IMG/VR virus record: IMGVR_UViG_3300023179_000281
Location: 1-35,938 of that record
Strand: one strand, 5' to 3'
From: a virus
DNA: 35,938 nucleotides
Shown here: piece after piece, positions 13,639 through 22,419 of the stretch
How positions within the stretch are numbered: position 1 is the stretch's first letter
Layout: each line of letters starts with the position of its first letter
Position numbers and translations under genes: made by a program
Notes under the pieces: generated by a model
Seen by the model: the letters and a program-made list of their open reading frames with translations, nothing else
Databases searched by the model: none
What the model was told of the DNA's origin: nothing

Positions 13639-14130
13639 TTATCCTTTTATTTCAAAAGCTGTTATTGATGCTGTATTACCATTATTTAAATATCCTGTAC
13701 CACTACCAACTTTAAAATAAACTTGATAAGTTGTTGCAGAGGTTGTCGCTGGTGAATCTAAATAAGACATGCACATTGTTCCCCAATCCATTCTATGTTC
13801 TGTCATACCATTAGTTCCATTTCCTAAATTTGTAGCACCTCTATAAATTGTATAAGTACCAACTATTCCACTTGCATATACTTCTGTTGTAACAGTAATA
13901 AAAATTTTATTTGAAATAGAAGATGGGGTAATTGTTACTGATAAAGTATTTGAGCCAGTTACAAATGATGTTGATGTTGTTGATCTTTGCGTTAAATCAG
14001 TAGCAGTAACAACTTGTAACACAGCACCAGCACCTAACTTAGATGTAGCAATAGCCGCTGCAGTATCTATATCTGCATTGACAATCGTACCATCAGTTAT
14101 TCCTAGTGATTTTATTCTTGTTAGTGGCAT
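13639..14130 (-). CDS. Short tail fibre protein
   Basis: This 163-aa protein begins MPLTRIKSLGITDGTIVNAD and has ATSKLGAGA, a short form of the TAKIADGTIVNADI motif used by the longer fibres in this genome. The C-terminal two thirds are beta-rich (Ser/Thr/Gly/Tyr) with a likely receptor-binding or trimerisation head ending ITAFEIKG. It is one of four fibre genes that share N-terminal modules. Its own chaperone-like gene follows 3 nt downstream. Confidence 0.65.
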   Translation of the reverse strand: MPLTRIKSLGITDGTIVNADIDTAAAIATSKLGAGAVLQVVTATDLTQRSTTSTSFVTGSNTLSVTITPSSISNKIFITVTTEVYASGIVGTYTIYRGATNLGNGTNGMTEHRMDWGTMCMSYLDSPATTSATTYQVYFKVGSGTGYLNNGNTASITAFEIKG

Positions 14131-14132
14131 GT

Positions 14133-14246
14133 CTAAATTCCTTTTATAGTTTGATTAACATTGTTTGCAAGGAATTTAAACATGAAGTCTAGCGACAGCA
14201 TAATTATTCCTACAAGATTGTTTGATATATTATTTAATTTAATCAT
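14133..14246 (-). CDS. 37-aa peptide, unknown
   Basis: The frame runs from the ATG at 14246, touching the end of the upstream gene, to TAG 14135-14133, two bases before the next start. The product begins MIKLNNISNNLVGIIMLSLD and ends FMFKFLANNVNQTIKGI. It has moderate hydrophobicity around residues 11-26, possibly a membrane segment. It fills an otherwise empty gap. No family is recognised. Confidence 0.35.
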   Translation of the reverse strand: MIKLNNISNNLVGIIMLSLDFMFKFLANNVNQTIKGI

Positions 14247-14576
14247 TTAACTTTTAGGATATTTAGCTTTAACAGCTAAACAATCGTTAATATATTTTTG
14301 CACCTGAGCATTATCACCTTTAACAATACCATCTAGGTATTCTCTAAAGTCAGGATATTCGTTTGCTCTATTTGCTTTAACTTGGTTTAATCTTTCAACT
14401 TCATTAGCTTGTGCTTCTAGTGCATTAAGCTGAGCATCAGTTGGTTTAGCAATATCTAAGTTCCATTCAGCTATGAATACTCCTTTACCATCTGAATTAT
14501 CTACTAATCTTACTTCTTTAGTAAAATCTATTTTTCTATTTGCGTATAATTCTATTTTAGTTGTTAAATTTGTCAT
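14247..14576 (-). CDS. Fibre-associated assembly protein (XkdW/DUF-type)
   Basis: This 109-aa protein has an N-terminal beta part (residues 1-43) and a helical C-terminus with DAQLNALEAQANEVERLNQV, KANRANEYPDFREYLDGIVK and a final VQKYINDCLAVKAKYPKS. The helix pair ending in RA.EYPD..E.LD resembles the C-terminal region of many phage tail-fibre assembly or XkdW-like proteins. Its start overlaps the stop of the 284-aa fibre gene by one base, pairing it with that fibre. A chaperone role is inferred. Confidence 0.55.
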   Translation of the reverse strand: MTNLTTKIELYANRKIDFTKEVRLVDNSDGKGVFIAEWNLDIAKPTDAQLNALEAQANEVERLNQVKANRANEYPDFREYLDGIVKGDNAQVQKYINDCLAVKAKYPKS

Positions 14577-15430
14577 TATGCTACCCTATATCCAAAACTA
14601 AATGTATTACCAGCATCAACAGAAATAGAACCACTACCTACTTGTTGTGCTTGAGCAAAAACTTCAAAGTAATCTGTTGTTCCATTGGCATAACCAAAAC
14701 CACTAGTAAATGGTTGCATAGCATAAATAAAAGCAGAACTATTATCATATCTTTGTAATCCAGCTTCACAGATTTTTGTTCCACCTGTTCCATTTTTGTA
14801 AATTCCTATTTGAGTATATGTTAAATCATTTGTTGATTTGTAACATAAAATACTAGCACCTAAATGATAATATCCAGCAGTAGTTGGAGTGAATCTATAA
14901 TTTGTAGCATTGTCATAACAGCTATTACTGTCAAATAATTCTGTTCCATATTGAACTTTAGTAAGAGTGTTGTGTGCTAACGTATAAGTTCCAGTTCCTT
15001 TTGCAGAAAAATATAATGGAGTTATTCCAGCAGAAGCAAAAGTATTATCACCTCTTAGGAATGTTGTAGAATCCTTAGTACCAGTAGCTGATAACTTTCC
15101 TAATCCAATAGTACCATCAACAATCTTAGCGGCAGTAACTGTAGAATCACTTGGTGTGCCTATGTTTAATACATCTCCTAATACTAAAATGAAATCTATT
15201 GTGTCAGATGATGTTAAAGCATCTGAGAATACAATTGTTGATCCTGATATTGTATAAGCTGAAGTTGGCGATTGAATAACACCATTTAAAGATACGATAC
15301 AATGATTAGGGGATTGTGGGGAATATGCCACTCCACCATTGGTTAGGTTAAATGTAGTTGTAGCAGATGTAGTGATTGCGTCTAGCTTGACGAAGTTTCC
15401 TACTGTTGGTTGTTTGCCTATATATGCCAT
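14576..15430 (-). CDS. Tail fibre with C-terminal C1q/TNF-like head
   Basis: The 284-aa protein starts MAYIGKQPTVGNFVKLDAIT, then has a compact beta domain (CIVSLNGVIQSPTSAYTISG, FSDALTSSDTIDFILVLGD), a short SDSTVTAAKIVDGTIGLGKL connector and a C-terminal domain from about residue 138. That domain contains TNYRFTPTTAGYYHLGASIL and AFIYAMQPFTSGFGYANGTT, the wording of C1q-like jelly-roll trimers used as receptor-binding heads. It likely trimerises and contacts the host surface. A dedicated helper gene follows with a 1-nt overlap. Confidence 0.7.
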   Translation of the reverse strand: MAYIGKQPTVGNFVKLDAITTSATTTFNLTNGGVAYSPQSPNHCIVSLNGVIQSPTSAYTISGSTIVFSDALTSSDTIDFILVLGDVLNIGTPSDSTVTAAKIVDGTIGLGKLSATGTKDSTTFLRGDNTFASAGITPLYFSAKGTGTYTLAHNTLTKVQYGTELFDSNSCYDNATNYRFTPTTAGYYHLGASILCYKSTNDLTYTQIGIYKNGTGGTKICEAGLQRYDNSSAFIYAMQPFTSGFGYANGTTDYFEVFAQAQQVGSGSISVDAGNTFSFGYRVA

Positions 15431-15431
15431 G

Positions 15432-15683
15432 TTATATTATTCTTTTTTTAAGTTCTTCTAATTCTTTTTGCAACTGTTCTAAAGTAGGTTTAGTAGGTGG
15501 TATAATTTCAACAACATCAGGTTGAGGTATTTTGTAATCATCAGCAACTTCCTCAACTGTAACTTCTCCAGTAACTACTGTTTGGTAAGAAGCACCATCA
15601 CAAATATAACCATTTGCTACTTTTTTAACTTCGTTAAACACTCCGAATATTCCACCATTATTATCTACTAATATTTTTTTCAT
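15432..15683 (-). CDS. Small fibre-partner protein with C-terminal coiled coil
   Basis: This 83-aa protein starts MKKILVDNNGGIFGVFNEVK, has a short beta module up to residue 48, a Pro-rich linker (KIPQPDVVEIIPPTKP) and a C-terminal helix LEQLQKELEELKKRII with leucine heptads. The layout is typical of small proteins encoded next to tail fibres and thought to help their assembly. It lies exactly between the 537-aa fibre (stop at 15684) and the 284-aa fibre. Family uncertain. Confidence 0.5.
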   Translation of the reverse strand: MKKILVDNNGGIFGVFNEVKKVANGYICDGASYQTVVTGEVTVEEVADDYKIPQPDVVEIIPPTKPTLEQLQKELEELKKRII

Positions 15684-17297
15684 TTATACTCCTATGTATT
15701 TAATAATTGTTGCGGAAATTGTTGTTGAAGCATTATTGTTTGTTACACCTAAGAAAGTTGTTGAATCTAAAACTGTCCAAGCAGAACCAGCTGTTGAAGT
15801 TGCTGAACCAGTATTAAAAGTTCTTGCAAATGATATTCCTTTTTGTTTTATATGTAAATAACTTCCAAGTTTTTTTCTCATATAAAATGTATTTGAATCT
15901 CTACCATGTGTTAAAAAAACGTCTCCAAGTTTTGCTTCAAGTGCAAAATATGAAGATAATCTAGCAGTCTCTGATGGATTAACCACAGTATGACGTTCTT
16001 CACCAACAAAAGTAACAGTCGTTCCTGAAACAGTATAATTTTCAGTACCTAAATCACCAGTAACAATAAATTCTGTATTTGAAACCTTAAATATTTGTGC
16101 GTTCCATTGGTCATCTGTATTTGATACTGATGATGTATTAGCAGTTCCTAGTGTAGGTGCAGATGAACCACTAATAGTAACAACTCTAGCAACATGATAA
16201 CCAGTACTTACAGCTTTATAAACCAAAAAAGCATTTGTTGAATCTATGTTTGATAACATACAATTAGAACGACCCATGTCATAATTTGTAATAGCTGAAG
16301 ATGCTGTTCCAATAGTTGGTGCTGATGCACCATTATGAATAATATTTCTTAAAACAAAAGTGTTTGTAGCACTATTATCTCTAGCAGGTAATAATGCTTC
16401 AGTTGAAGTCATAGCAATAGCTACTCCTATACCATTAATTAATGATGTTCCTGTTCCAAATGTAGCACTTGCTGTTCCTGCTGTTATAGTTGTTCCTGAA
16501 ATTGTAAAAGGAACCACAATATTATTTGATGCTCTTTGAACAAACAAGAAACCATTTGTTGCACTAAGCATTAATCCTTGACTATTTATAGAAGCAGTAG
16601 TTGTGCCAGAATATAAAAGTGTTTCTGAATTTACTGTAATTGTTGAACCTGAATAAGAAACTACAACACCATAAATATCTCTATTAGATGTTCCAGCATG
16701 ATAAGTTATAAGTGCTTCTGTTGATGATATTTTACTAGCACTTATACCATCAAGTTTAAATGTACCATAACTATAAACAGAAGCAACGCACCCAGTTGTT
16801 CCAGTTTTTACTGTTGTAAATGGTGTAGAAGATAAATTAAATGGTGCATCTTCTTTAGCCCAAATTCCATTTGATGTAGAGTTATCAATTAAATTTAATT
16901 CAACAGAATTTGCTGGTGCAATAGTTGTAATACTAGCACCACCATTATTCTTAATGTCAAATGGATAAACACCATCATTAATAATAACAAAAGCTGGAAA
17001 TCCTTTTGTTGTCATTGTTGTTGCACTAGGTAGGATAACTGCTTTGCCACTAGCAGTCATAGTTACATTTTGAACCTGAGTAGATGTATTTGTTAATGTA
17101 ATATCAACAGCAGAAGAAGTTGTTGTAGCACCAGAAAAACCAGCACCAGATAATTTACTTCCAGCAATAGCTGCTGTTGCACTTATATCAGCATTAACGA
17201 TTGTACCATCTGCTATCTTTGCAGAAGTTATAATACCATCTGTTATATCAGCAGAAGTTAAAGGAACTTTTGCTGGTTGATTTCCTATAAAAGGCAT
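15684..17297 (-). CDS. Large tail fibre protein
   Basis: This 537-aa protein begins MPFIGNQPAKVPLTSADITD. It carries the shared connector (TSAKIADGTIVNADISATAA, residues 25-45) and then a long Ser/Thr/Gly/Asn-rich beta body (about 50-537) with many short strands, as in beta-propeller or beta-helix fibre shafts. The KIADGTIVNADI connector also occurs in the 688-aa and 163-aa fibres, so these genes share exchangeable modules. Expected role: host recognition at the tail. A small partner gene follows without a gap. Confidence 0.65.
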   Translation of the reverse strand: MPFIGNQPAKVPLTSADITDGIITSAKIADGTIVNADISATAAIAGSKLSGAGFSGATTTSSAVDITLTNTSTQVQNVTMTASGKAVILPSATTMTTKGFPAFVIINDGVYPFDIKNNGGASITTIAPANSVELNLIDNSTSNGIWAKEDAPFNLSSTPFTTVKTGTTGCVASVYSYGTFKLDGISASKISSTEALITYHAGTSNRDIYGVVVSYSGSTITVNSETLLYSGTTTASINSQGLMLSATNGFLFVQRASNNIVVPFTISGTTITAGTASATFGTGTSLINGIGVAIAMTSTEALLPARDNSATNTFVLRNIIHNGASAPTIGTASSAITNYDMGRSNCMLSNIDSTNAFLVYKAVSTGYHVARVVTISGSSAPTLGTANTSSVSNTDDQWNAQIFKVSNTEFIVTGDLGTENYTVSGTTVTFVGEERHTVVNPSETARLSSYFALEAKLGDVFLTHGRDSNTFYMRKKLGSYLHIKQKGISFARTFNTGSATSTAGSAWTVLDSTTFLGVTNNNASTTISATIIKYIGV

Positions 17298-17306
17298 TTA
17301 ATTTTC

Positions 17307-17633
17307 CTATGTTGAAATATCGTCTACTGTGCTAACGACTGTGTCTAAAGAAGTAGCAGTATCTGATACAATTTTTAAAGCATCACCTGATTGAACTACA
17401 AATTTTGCACCGCCATCAAGAACTTGTAATGAAGAACCTGCTGGTATTGGTGCATTTTTAATTATGTAATAATCTAAAGATGTGTTGGTAATATATACAG
17501 AAGCATTAACTGCACTTCCTGTTGTGTTAGCTATATTAATACCTACGATTGTGTCGTAACTGTCTGATGTAAAAATTGTAACAGCAGAAGCACCTATATT
17601 TCTATTGATGTATCGTCTAAAGTTTTGTGCCAT
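17307..17633 (-). CDS. Small beta-rich structural protein
   Basis: This 108-aa protein starts MAQNFRRYINRNIGASAVTI and continues with DTIVGINIANTTGSAVNASV, YYIIKNAPIPAGSSLQVLDG, KFVVQSGDALKIVSDTATSL and a VVSTVDDIS end. I recognise this pattern (QNF.RY....IG..A.TIFT, YYI.K.A.IP.G.SL.VLDG, V.QSGD..K) as a common short virion-associated protein in marine T7-like and related phages. The exact location in the particle is not known to me. It sits between a fibre gene and an endonuclease gene. Confidence 0.6.
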   Translation of the reverse strand: MAQNFRRYINRNIGASAVTIFTSDSYDTIVGINIANTTGSAVNASVYITNTSLDYYIIKNAPIPAGSSLQVLDGGAKFVVQSGDALKIVSDTATSLDTVVSTVDDIST

Positions 17634-17648
17634 ATTTTATTTCCTATA

Positions 17649-18053
17649 TTAATTTCTACTTTTGTTTAAATACTTAATTGCATTATTTAATAAGTCAATG
17701 TTATCTTTTAATAAACCTATTCCGGTATTGCAATCACTACATAATAAACCTCTGATTTTATTTGTAGTATGACAATGATCTACCGCAAATGCTCTTAGTT
17801 TTTTTCTGTAATACCCATTATTATCTACTCCGCAAATTGAACACTTGCCATTTTGCTTTGTTAATAATTCATTATAATCTTGTAAAGATATTCCGTATGC
17901 TTTTTTTAATTTACTATTTTTATCTACTTTATAATCGTAAATGTTCATGCACTTTTTACAAACATTTTGTCTTTTATATTTTCCGTTTTTATTAAAGTAA
18001 AATTTATCTAAATTAAAATTAATAGAACATTTTTTACATTCTATTGTTTGCAT
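17649..18053 (-). CDS. Freestanding HNH endonuclease, recombination endonuclease VII type
   Basis: This 134-aa protein shows two zinc-binding cysteine pairs near the N-terminus (C6/C9 and C32/C35), then CSICG (C71/C74), the catalytic AVDHCHTTNKIRGLLCSDCN segment (Asp92, His93, His95, C105, C108, Asn109), and a helical tail. This is the endonuclease VII-like beta-beta-alpha-metal fold. Its ATG overlaps the stop of the 688-aa fibre gene (TGATG) and it interrupts a row of tail genes, which is typical of a freestanding homing endonuclease. A Holliday-junction resolving role is the alternative. Confidence 0.8.
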   Translation of the reverse strand: MQTIECKKCSINFNLDKFYFNKNGKYKRQNVCKKCMNIYDYKVDKNSKLKKAYGISLQDYNELLTKQNGKCSICGVDNNGYYRKKLRAFAVDHCHTTNKIRGLLCSDCNTGIGLLKDNIDLLNNAIKYLNKSRN

Positions 18054-20119
18054 CAGAGAGCTATCGCCATAGCAATAGCAAAACCAGCTCCTGCTTTGTT
18101 GTCTATTTGAGTTTGTATAGCCGAAGTAACACCAGAAACATAACCTAATTCTGTACTTGTTACAGATGATACAGCTACTTTTCCAGAAGCATTTGAAGCT
18201 AAAGCTCTACTAGCCGTAAGATCAGATGAAGTTATAGTAGTAGCTCCGCCTGTAATCGTTGCTTGTTTGCTATTTATTTGAGTTTGGATTGCACTTGTAA
18301 CGCCATCCAAATAACCAAATTCAGTATTATCTACTGTACCTGTTCCAATCTTAGTTGCAGCAATTGAATTAACTGCAATATTAATTGTACCAGATGTTGT
18401 TACTGGAGAATTAGTAATTGTAAATTCTGAAGATCCAGCATCAGCTAAACCTACAGAAGTTACTGTTCCACCAGAACTAGGATAAACTTGTGTATATGTA
18501 ATTGAACTAGAACCAAGTGTAGCACTAGTATCAGTAGTACATAACCATAATGTATCTTGTTGAGATGAACCTTCTGAAACTAAAATTAATTGTCCAGCTA
18601 ATTCTGTTATTGTATCAAATTCTGTATCTCTTGAAGCAGCACCTGATGCTACAACAGTATATAAACCATTTTGAGATGCAGTAGATTGATTTTTTAATAA
18701 TACTCTATTTCCTGTTACTAAAGTAACACCATCAATTGTATCACCGTTTTCTAAACCAGATGCAATTGTAACGTTTGCAGTAGAAGCAACTCTAGCAACA
18801 ACTCTTGTTCTAAGCCCAGCAACTAATGTATCAACATAGTTTTTAGTAGCAGCATCTGAAGTAGATGAAGGATCACCTAATCCTGTTACTGTACCACCTG
18901 AAATAGAAACGTTATTAGCATTTTGAGTTGCAATAGTTCCAAGACCAAGTGTAGTTCTTTGTGCTGATGCGTCAGCATCATCTAATAATGCTTTACCAGC
19001 AGTTGTTAAATCAAATGTTGAAGCTGTTCCAGAACCTGTAAATTGAATACCTTTATCAGCAGCAGATGTTAAACCAGCAATTGCTTGAAGTTCAGCATCG
19101 TATGCTTGTACGTTTGTACCAATAGCTAATCCTAAATTAGTTCTAGCAGTAGATGCAGAAGATACATCAGATAAATTATTTGAAGCAGTTAATTTTGAAT
19201 TAATTTGAGTTTGTATTGAAGATGTAACTCCATCTAAATATCCAAATTCTGTATTTGAAACTGAACCATCATGTATTTTAGTAGCATTAATTGCAGCACT
19301 AGCATTAATGTCTGCGTTAACAATAGTTCCATCAGCAATTTTACCAGTTGTTATTGCATCGTCAGCAATCTTAGCTGTTGTTATATTTAAATCAGCTATC
19401 TTTGCGGTAGTAATATTTGAATCTGCTATTTTAGCAGTCGTTACATTTGAATCTAATATTTTAGATGTAGTAACTGCATCACTTGCAATTTTTGCAGCAG
19501 TAATATTACTATCTGCTATCTTAGCTGTTGTGATATTGGAGTCTGCAATTTTAGCAGTTGTTATATTTGAGTCTGCTATTTTGGCAGTTGTAATATTTGC
19601 ATCAGTAATTTTTACAGTAGTAACAGCATTAGAAGCAAGTTTAGCTGTAGTAATACTACCATCAGCAATATTGCTTGTACCAATAACTGAATCTGGAATT
19701 GATGAATTTGTTTTAGACAAAGCACCAACATAAATTGTTAAAGTTTCATTTGATAATGAACCACTATCCCAAGATACAGTAACAGTTGTATTTGTTGAAA
19801 ATGTTGAAGCACTAATTGATCCATAGATAGTTCCAGTAGAAGAACCTACTGCTTTAATTCTACGACCAACATGATAAAAACTTGTTACATCTACACTAGA
19901 TATTGTAAATGAAGTTGCTGATGCGTAAGTAATAGTAAAACCATTATCTCCATCACCATAAATAACCCATTGAGAATCATTATACCATTCTCTAATTTCA
20001 GCACCTAAACCTCTAAAACAGTTATTAATATTAGAAGGCAACATACCTTCTGCTGTATTAATACTTCCTATTGTAGTGTTATTTGCTGCTGTTGTGCTAT
20101 AATCTTTTATTCCTGCCAT
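18053..20119 (-). CDS. Main tail fibre with decapeptide repeat shaft
   Basis: This 688-aa protein has an N-terminal domain (1-150; MAGIKDYSTTAANNTTIGSI, WYNDSQWVIYGDGDNGFTIT) that should attach to the tail. A shaft of about 12 decapeptide repeats follows (156-275, consensus ITTAKIADSN). Three copies of a GYLDGVTS-IQTQINSK motif lie near residues 290, 600 and 670, typical of phage fibre shaft segments. A middle module (about 400-540) has TRVVARVASTANVTIASGLE. A C-terminal hydrophobic end (AGFAIAMAIAL) closes it. It starts behind gggagattaATG. It is likely the longest host-recognition fibre. Confidence 0.75.
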   Translation of the reverse strand: MAGIKDYSTTAANNTTIGSINTAEGMLPSNINNCFRGLGAEIREWYNDSQWVIYGDGDNGFTITYASATSFTISSVDVTSFYHVGRRIKAVGSSTGTIYGSISASTFSTNTTVTVSWDSGSLSNETLTIYVGALSKTNSSIPDSVIGTSNIADGSITTAKLASNAVTTVKITDANITTAKIADSNITTAKIADSNITTAKIADSNITAAKIASDAVTTSKILDSNVTTAKIADSNITTAKIADLNITTAKIADDAITTGKIADGTIVNADINASAAINATKIHDGSVSNTEFGYLDGVTSSIQTQINSKLTASNNLSDVSSASTARTNLGLAIGTNVQAYDAELQAIAGLTSAADKGIQFTGSGTASTFDLTTAGKALLDDADASAQRTTLGLGTIATQNANNVSISGGTVTGLGDPSSTSDAATKNYVDTLVAGLRTRVVARVASTANVTIASGLENGDTIDGVTLVTGNRVLLKNQSTASQNGLYTVVASGAASRDTEFDTITELAGQLILVSEGSSQQDTLWLCTTDTSATLGSSSITYTQVYPSSGGTVTSVGLADAGSSEFTITNSPVTTSGTINIAVNSIAATKIGTGTVDNTEFGYLDGVTSAIQTQINSKQATITGGATTITSSDLTASRALASNASGKVAVSSVTSTELGYVSGVTSAIQTQIDNKAGAGFAIAMAIAL
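19295..19654 (-). repeat. Twelve 30-nt tandem repeats coding decapeptides
   Basis: Twelve consecutive units encode variants of ITTAKIADSN, several identical at protein level and close at DNA level. Both strands are open because of the repeat, which produces a false 141-aa frame on the + strand (19308-19733). Copy number is expected to vary between relatives through recombination, changing fibre length. Confidence 0.8.
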
Positions 20120-20120
20120 A

Positions 20121-20276
20121 TTAATCTCCCATAAACCATGTGAAAACTTTATCGTTTTCGGTATTAAATTTATTTATATAAACATTCACAGCTTCTTCAA
20201 TCTGTCTTTGAAAATATTCTTGTGTCTCAAAAGAATATCTAACATTATCTATATCTTTTTCAACAATATCTACCAT
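20121..20276 (-). CDS. 51-aa small tail-region protein
   Basis: The frame starts at the ATG at 20276, sharing a base with the stop of the stabilisation-protein gene (TAATG), and ends with TAA 20123-20121, one base before the fibre start. The product begins MVDIVEKDIDNVRYSFETQE, continues as one acidic amphipathic helix (YFQRQIEEAVNVYINKF) and ends FTWFMGD. No family is recognised. It could be a small adaptor or assembly factor for the fibre or tail, as its position suggests. Confidence 0.5.
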   Translation of the reverse strand: MVDIVEKDIDNVRYSFETQEYFQRQIEEAVNVYINKFNTENDKVFTWFMGD

Positions 20277-21742
20277 TATCTATATCCTGCTCTACTTGCA
20301 ACAAAATCTACACCTTGTGCATGATGCCAGTCAGTACCAGAAGCTATTTTAACATTAGCTCTAACATATCTTCCTGATTTTCTTACTGGATTTAATCCAT
20401 TATTAGTCATTGTAGAAGTGGAAGATTCTCCAATATTATCTGCAAGTCTTTCTCTTGTTTTAACAGTAACAGTTGCTGTGGCATCAACGATTGGTCTAAT
20501 GCCTGTAATGTTTGCTCTATTACCTGGAAATATTTCTAATTCTGATGTTTCTATTTCAGCTTCTAATTGATTACCAGAAAAGATTGCAGCTTTATAATCA
20601 CTATCAATTGCACCTAAATATAATTGTCCGCCAGACCAGAAATCTGTATCTAATGCAATATTAATATCATCTAAATTTTGAGATATAATATCCATTAATT
20701 CAACTGTATAAGCACCAACGAATTGTGAAAATATAACACTAGCGTTTGCTTCTGCTAATGACCACTTTTGCGTTGCATAATTATAAATTAAAATTCTATC
20801 ACAAATACCAGTTGTGTTATTTGTATTATTTGCTGAAGGATATAACCATAAAGCAAGTTGATTAAATGGGTCAACTGCTGCAACTATTCTATCAGAAAAC
20901 GCTTTGTTTAAATTATTTTCAAAAAATCTATTAACTTTTTCTGCGCCAATTGCAATTACGTTATCACCATCTATTTGAAAAAATCCGTCATCAGCATAAA
21001 AGAAAACTCTTCTATTATCTTGACAAACAGTATGACCATAAACTGCACCTCTGTTTGGAGATATAACTGATAATCTAAATACAGTTGCACCGCCTACATA
21101 GTCCATACGAATAATTTGGTTTTGTCTAAATACATAACCAACTTCACCTGATGTAATTGCTACAACTCTACCGCCTGAACCTGGTAAATCTTGATAATCT
21201 GCTTGTTTAGAACCTTCAGTCCAAGTTGTAATGTCATTTATTCCAGACCATTGAATTCTATTTGTTGCTCCAGATATGTTTCCAGTAACTAAAAAATCTC
21301 TGACTACACCAGACATTCTAAATAAAGGTGGAGTTCCATCTGTAGCTATTGCAGATAAATTTGCAAAGTTAGTAGATGTTCCCATTAAATAATATTGAGG
21401 AGTATCTACACCATTGCTTGCAATAACATAATTACCAAACTGTGTGAATGTCCAAAAATCTGTATTTGTTCCTGTTAAACCACTTTTTCTTGAAGTGAAT
21501 GTTCCTGAATCTAATTGATAAATATTAGAGTTAGTTGCAACAAAATTATAAACAGTATTAGTATTATCTCTAAATGAACCTGCACCCCTAGCATTTGCTG
21601 AAATCGTATTGGAGCTGTAAGCAACCAAACTTTTAAATGGTTTATAACCTTGTAAAGCATAATATACATTCTTAGCAACGTTCGCACCAGGATTCAAGTG
21701 TTCTGGTTGATCCGGTAACCATTCACCAAAAGGTACTTGCAT
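20276..21742 (-). CDS. P22 gp10-like tail hub / DNA stabilisation protein
   Basis: This 488-aa protein begins MQVPFGEWLPDQPEHLNPGA. It contains YYALQGYKPFKSLVAYS, ARGAGSFRDNTNTVYNFVAT, GVVRDFLVTGNISGATNRIQ, GRVVAITSGEVGYVFRQNQI, RVFFYADDGFFQIDGDN and a C-terminal module with VTVKTRERLADNIGESST. This order, a beta-propeller-like series with YVFRQNxI and GFF..DG, is typical of the podovirus phage stabilisation protein (P22 gp10 family) that plugs the portal and carries the fibres. Length fits. It lies right after the head-to-tail adaptor gene, as expected. Confidence 0.75.
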   Translation of the reverse strand: MQVPFGEWLPDQPEHLNPGANVAKNVYYALQGYKPFKSLVAYSSNTISANARGAGSFRDNTNTVYNFVATNSNIYQLDSGTFTSRKSGLTGTNTDFWTFTQFGNYVIASNGVDTPQYYLMGTSTNFANLSAIATDGTPPLFRMSGVVRDFLVTGNISGATNRIQWSGINDITTWTEGSKQADYQDLPGSGGRVVAITSGEVGYVFRQNQIIRMDYVGGATVFRLSVISPNRGAVYGHTVCQDNRRVFFYADDGFFQIDGDNVIAIGAEKVNRFFENNLNKAFSDRIVAAVDPFNQLALWLYPSANNTNNTTGICDRILIYNYATQKWSLAEANASVIFSQFVGAYTVELMDIISQNLDDINIALDTDFWSGGQLYLGAIDSDYKAAIFSGNQLEAEIETSELEIFPGNRANITGIRPIVDATATVTVKTRERLADNIGESSTSTMTNNGLNPVRKSGRYVRANVKIASGTDWHHAQGVDFVASRAGYR

Positions 21743-21747
21743 AGCTA

Positions 21748-22419
21748 TTATTCAGTTATTGTTGTAACGTATCTTCTTGTAAATGGAGAAGCGACTGTAA
21801 CATCTGATCTTATTTGTAATGGAGAACCAGAATAAGAATCTTCCCTATCATTTAATTCAATTCTTTCAAGAGCTGTTTGATACATTGCTGACCATTGTTG
21901 AACTTGATTAGGATCAAAACCACCTAAGAAATTAGCAGCATGAAATAAACTACCATATAAATAAACAGCAGGGTGGTCTGTTAAAATATAATTAGAAGTA
22001 TTTTGAGATGATAAAGCTGTGAATTTTTTATAAAAATTTAATATACCAGTATAAGTGCTATCTGGTCTTGGCGCAAATCTAAATGTTGAACCAAGTATAG
22101 TATAAGAAGTTGGAACTCCAGTTGTTGAAGATGCTTTAACTGAATCCATTTGAGCTGGTGAAATAAAAGTCATTGGAAACTTTTGACCATTACTTAAAAT
22201 ATAAAAATCTCTTACTTGTAAAAATCCTGTAGGTACGCTTTCAGTTTCTGAATCAATCGTAATAGTTGCTTGGTCATGCATCTGACGTATTCTTAATTTA
22301 GCATTTAAATCTGCTTCAGTTAGAATAATAAAATCATCTGATATTTCAGATGTTAAATCAGATCTGTTTAACCAATTTGCAATTGCTGATTTTAATTCTG
22401 TATATGTACTTAAAGCCAT
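21748..22419 (-). CDS. Head-to-tail adaptor protein (SU10/P22-type)
   Basis: This 223-aa protein begins MALSTYTELKSAIANWLNRS with a helix bundle (SDDFIILTEADLNAKLRIRQ), a beta part (VPTGFLQVRDFYILSNGQKF), a FRFAPRPDSTYTGILNFYKK strand pair and a C-terminal helix (QQWSAMYQTALERIELNDRE). This is the layout of adaptor proteins that form a ring below the portal in SU10-like and related podoviruses. The position between capsid and gp10-like genes agrees. Its ATG shares one base with the upstream stop (TAATG). Confidence 0.7.
   Translation of the reverse strand: MALSTYTELKSAIANWLNRSDLTSEISDDFIILTEADLNAKLRIRQMHDQATITIDSETESVPTGFLQVRDFYILSNGQKFPMTFISPAQMDSVKASSTTGVPTSYTILGSTFRFAPRPDSTYTGILNFYKKFTALSSQNTSNYILTDHPAVYLYGSLFHAANFLGGFDPNQVQQWSAMYQTALERIELNDREDSYSGSPLQIRSDVTVASPFTRRYVTTITE

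Noticed and set aside
19308-19733. A 141-aa + strand frame opposite the fibre repeat
   Set aside because: It is an antisense shadow of the 30-nt tandem repeat: a repeat whose unit is a multiple of three, open in several frames. Its product is a low-complexity SAILAVVI repeat.
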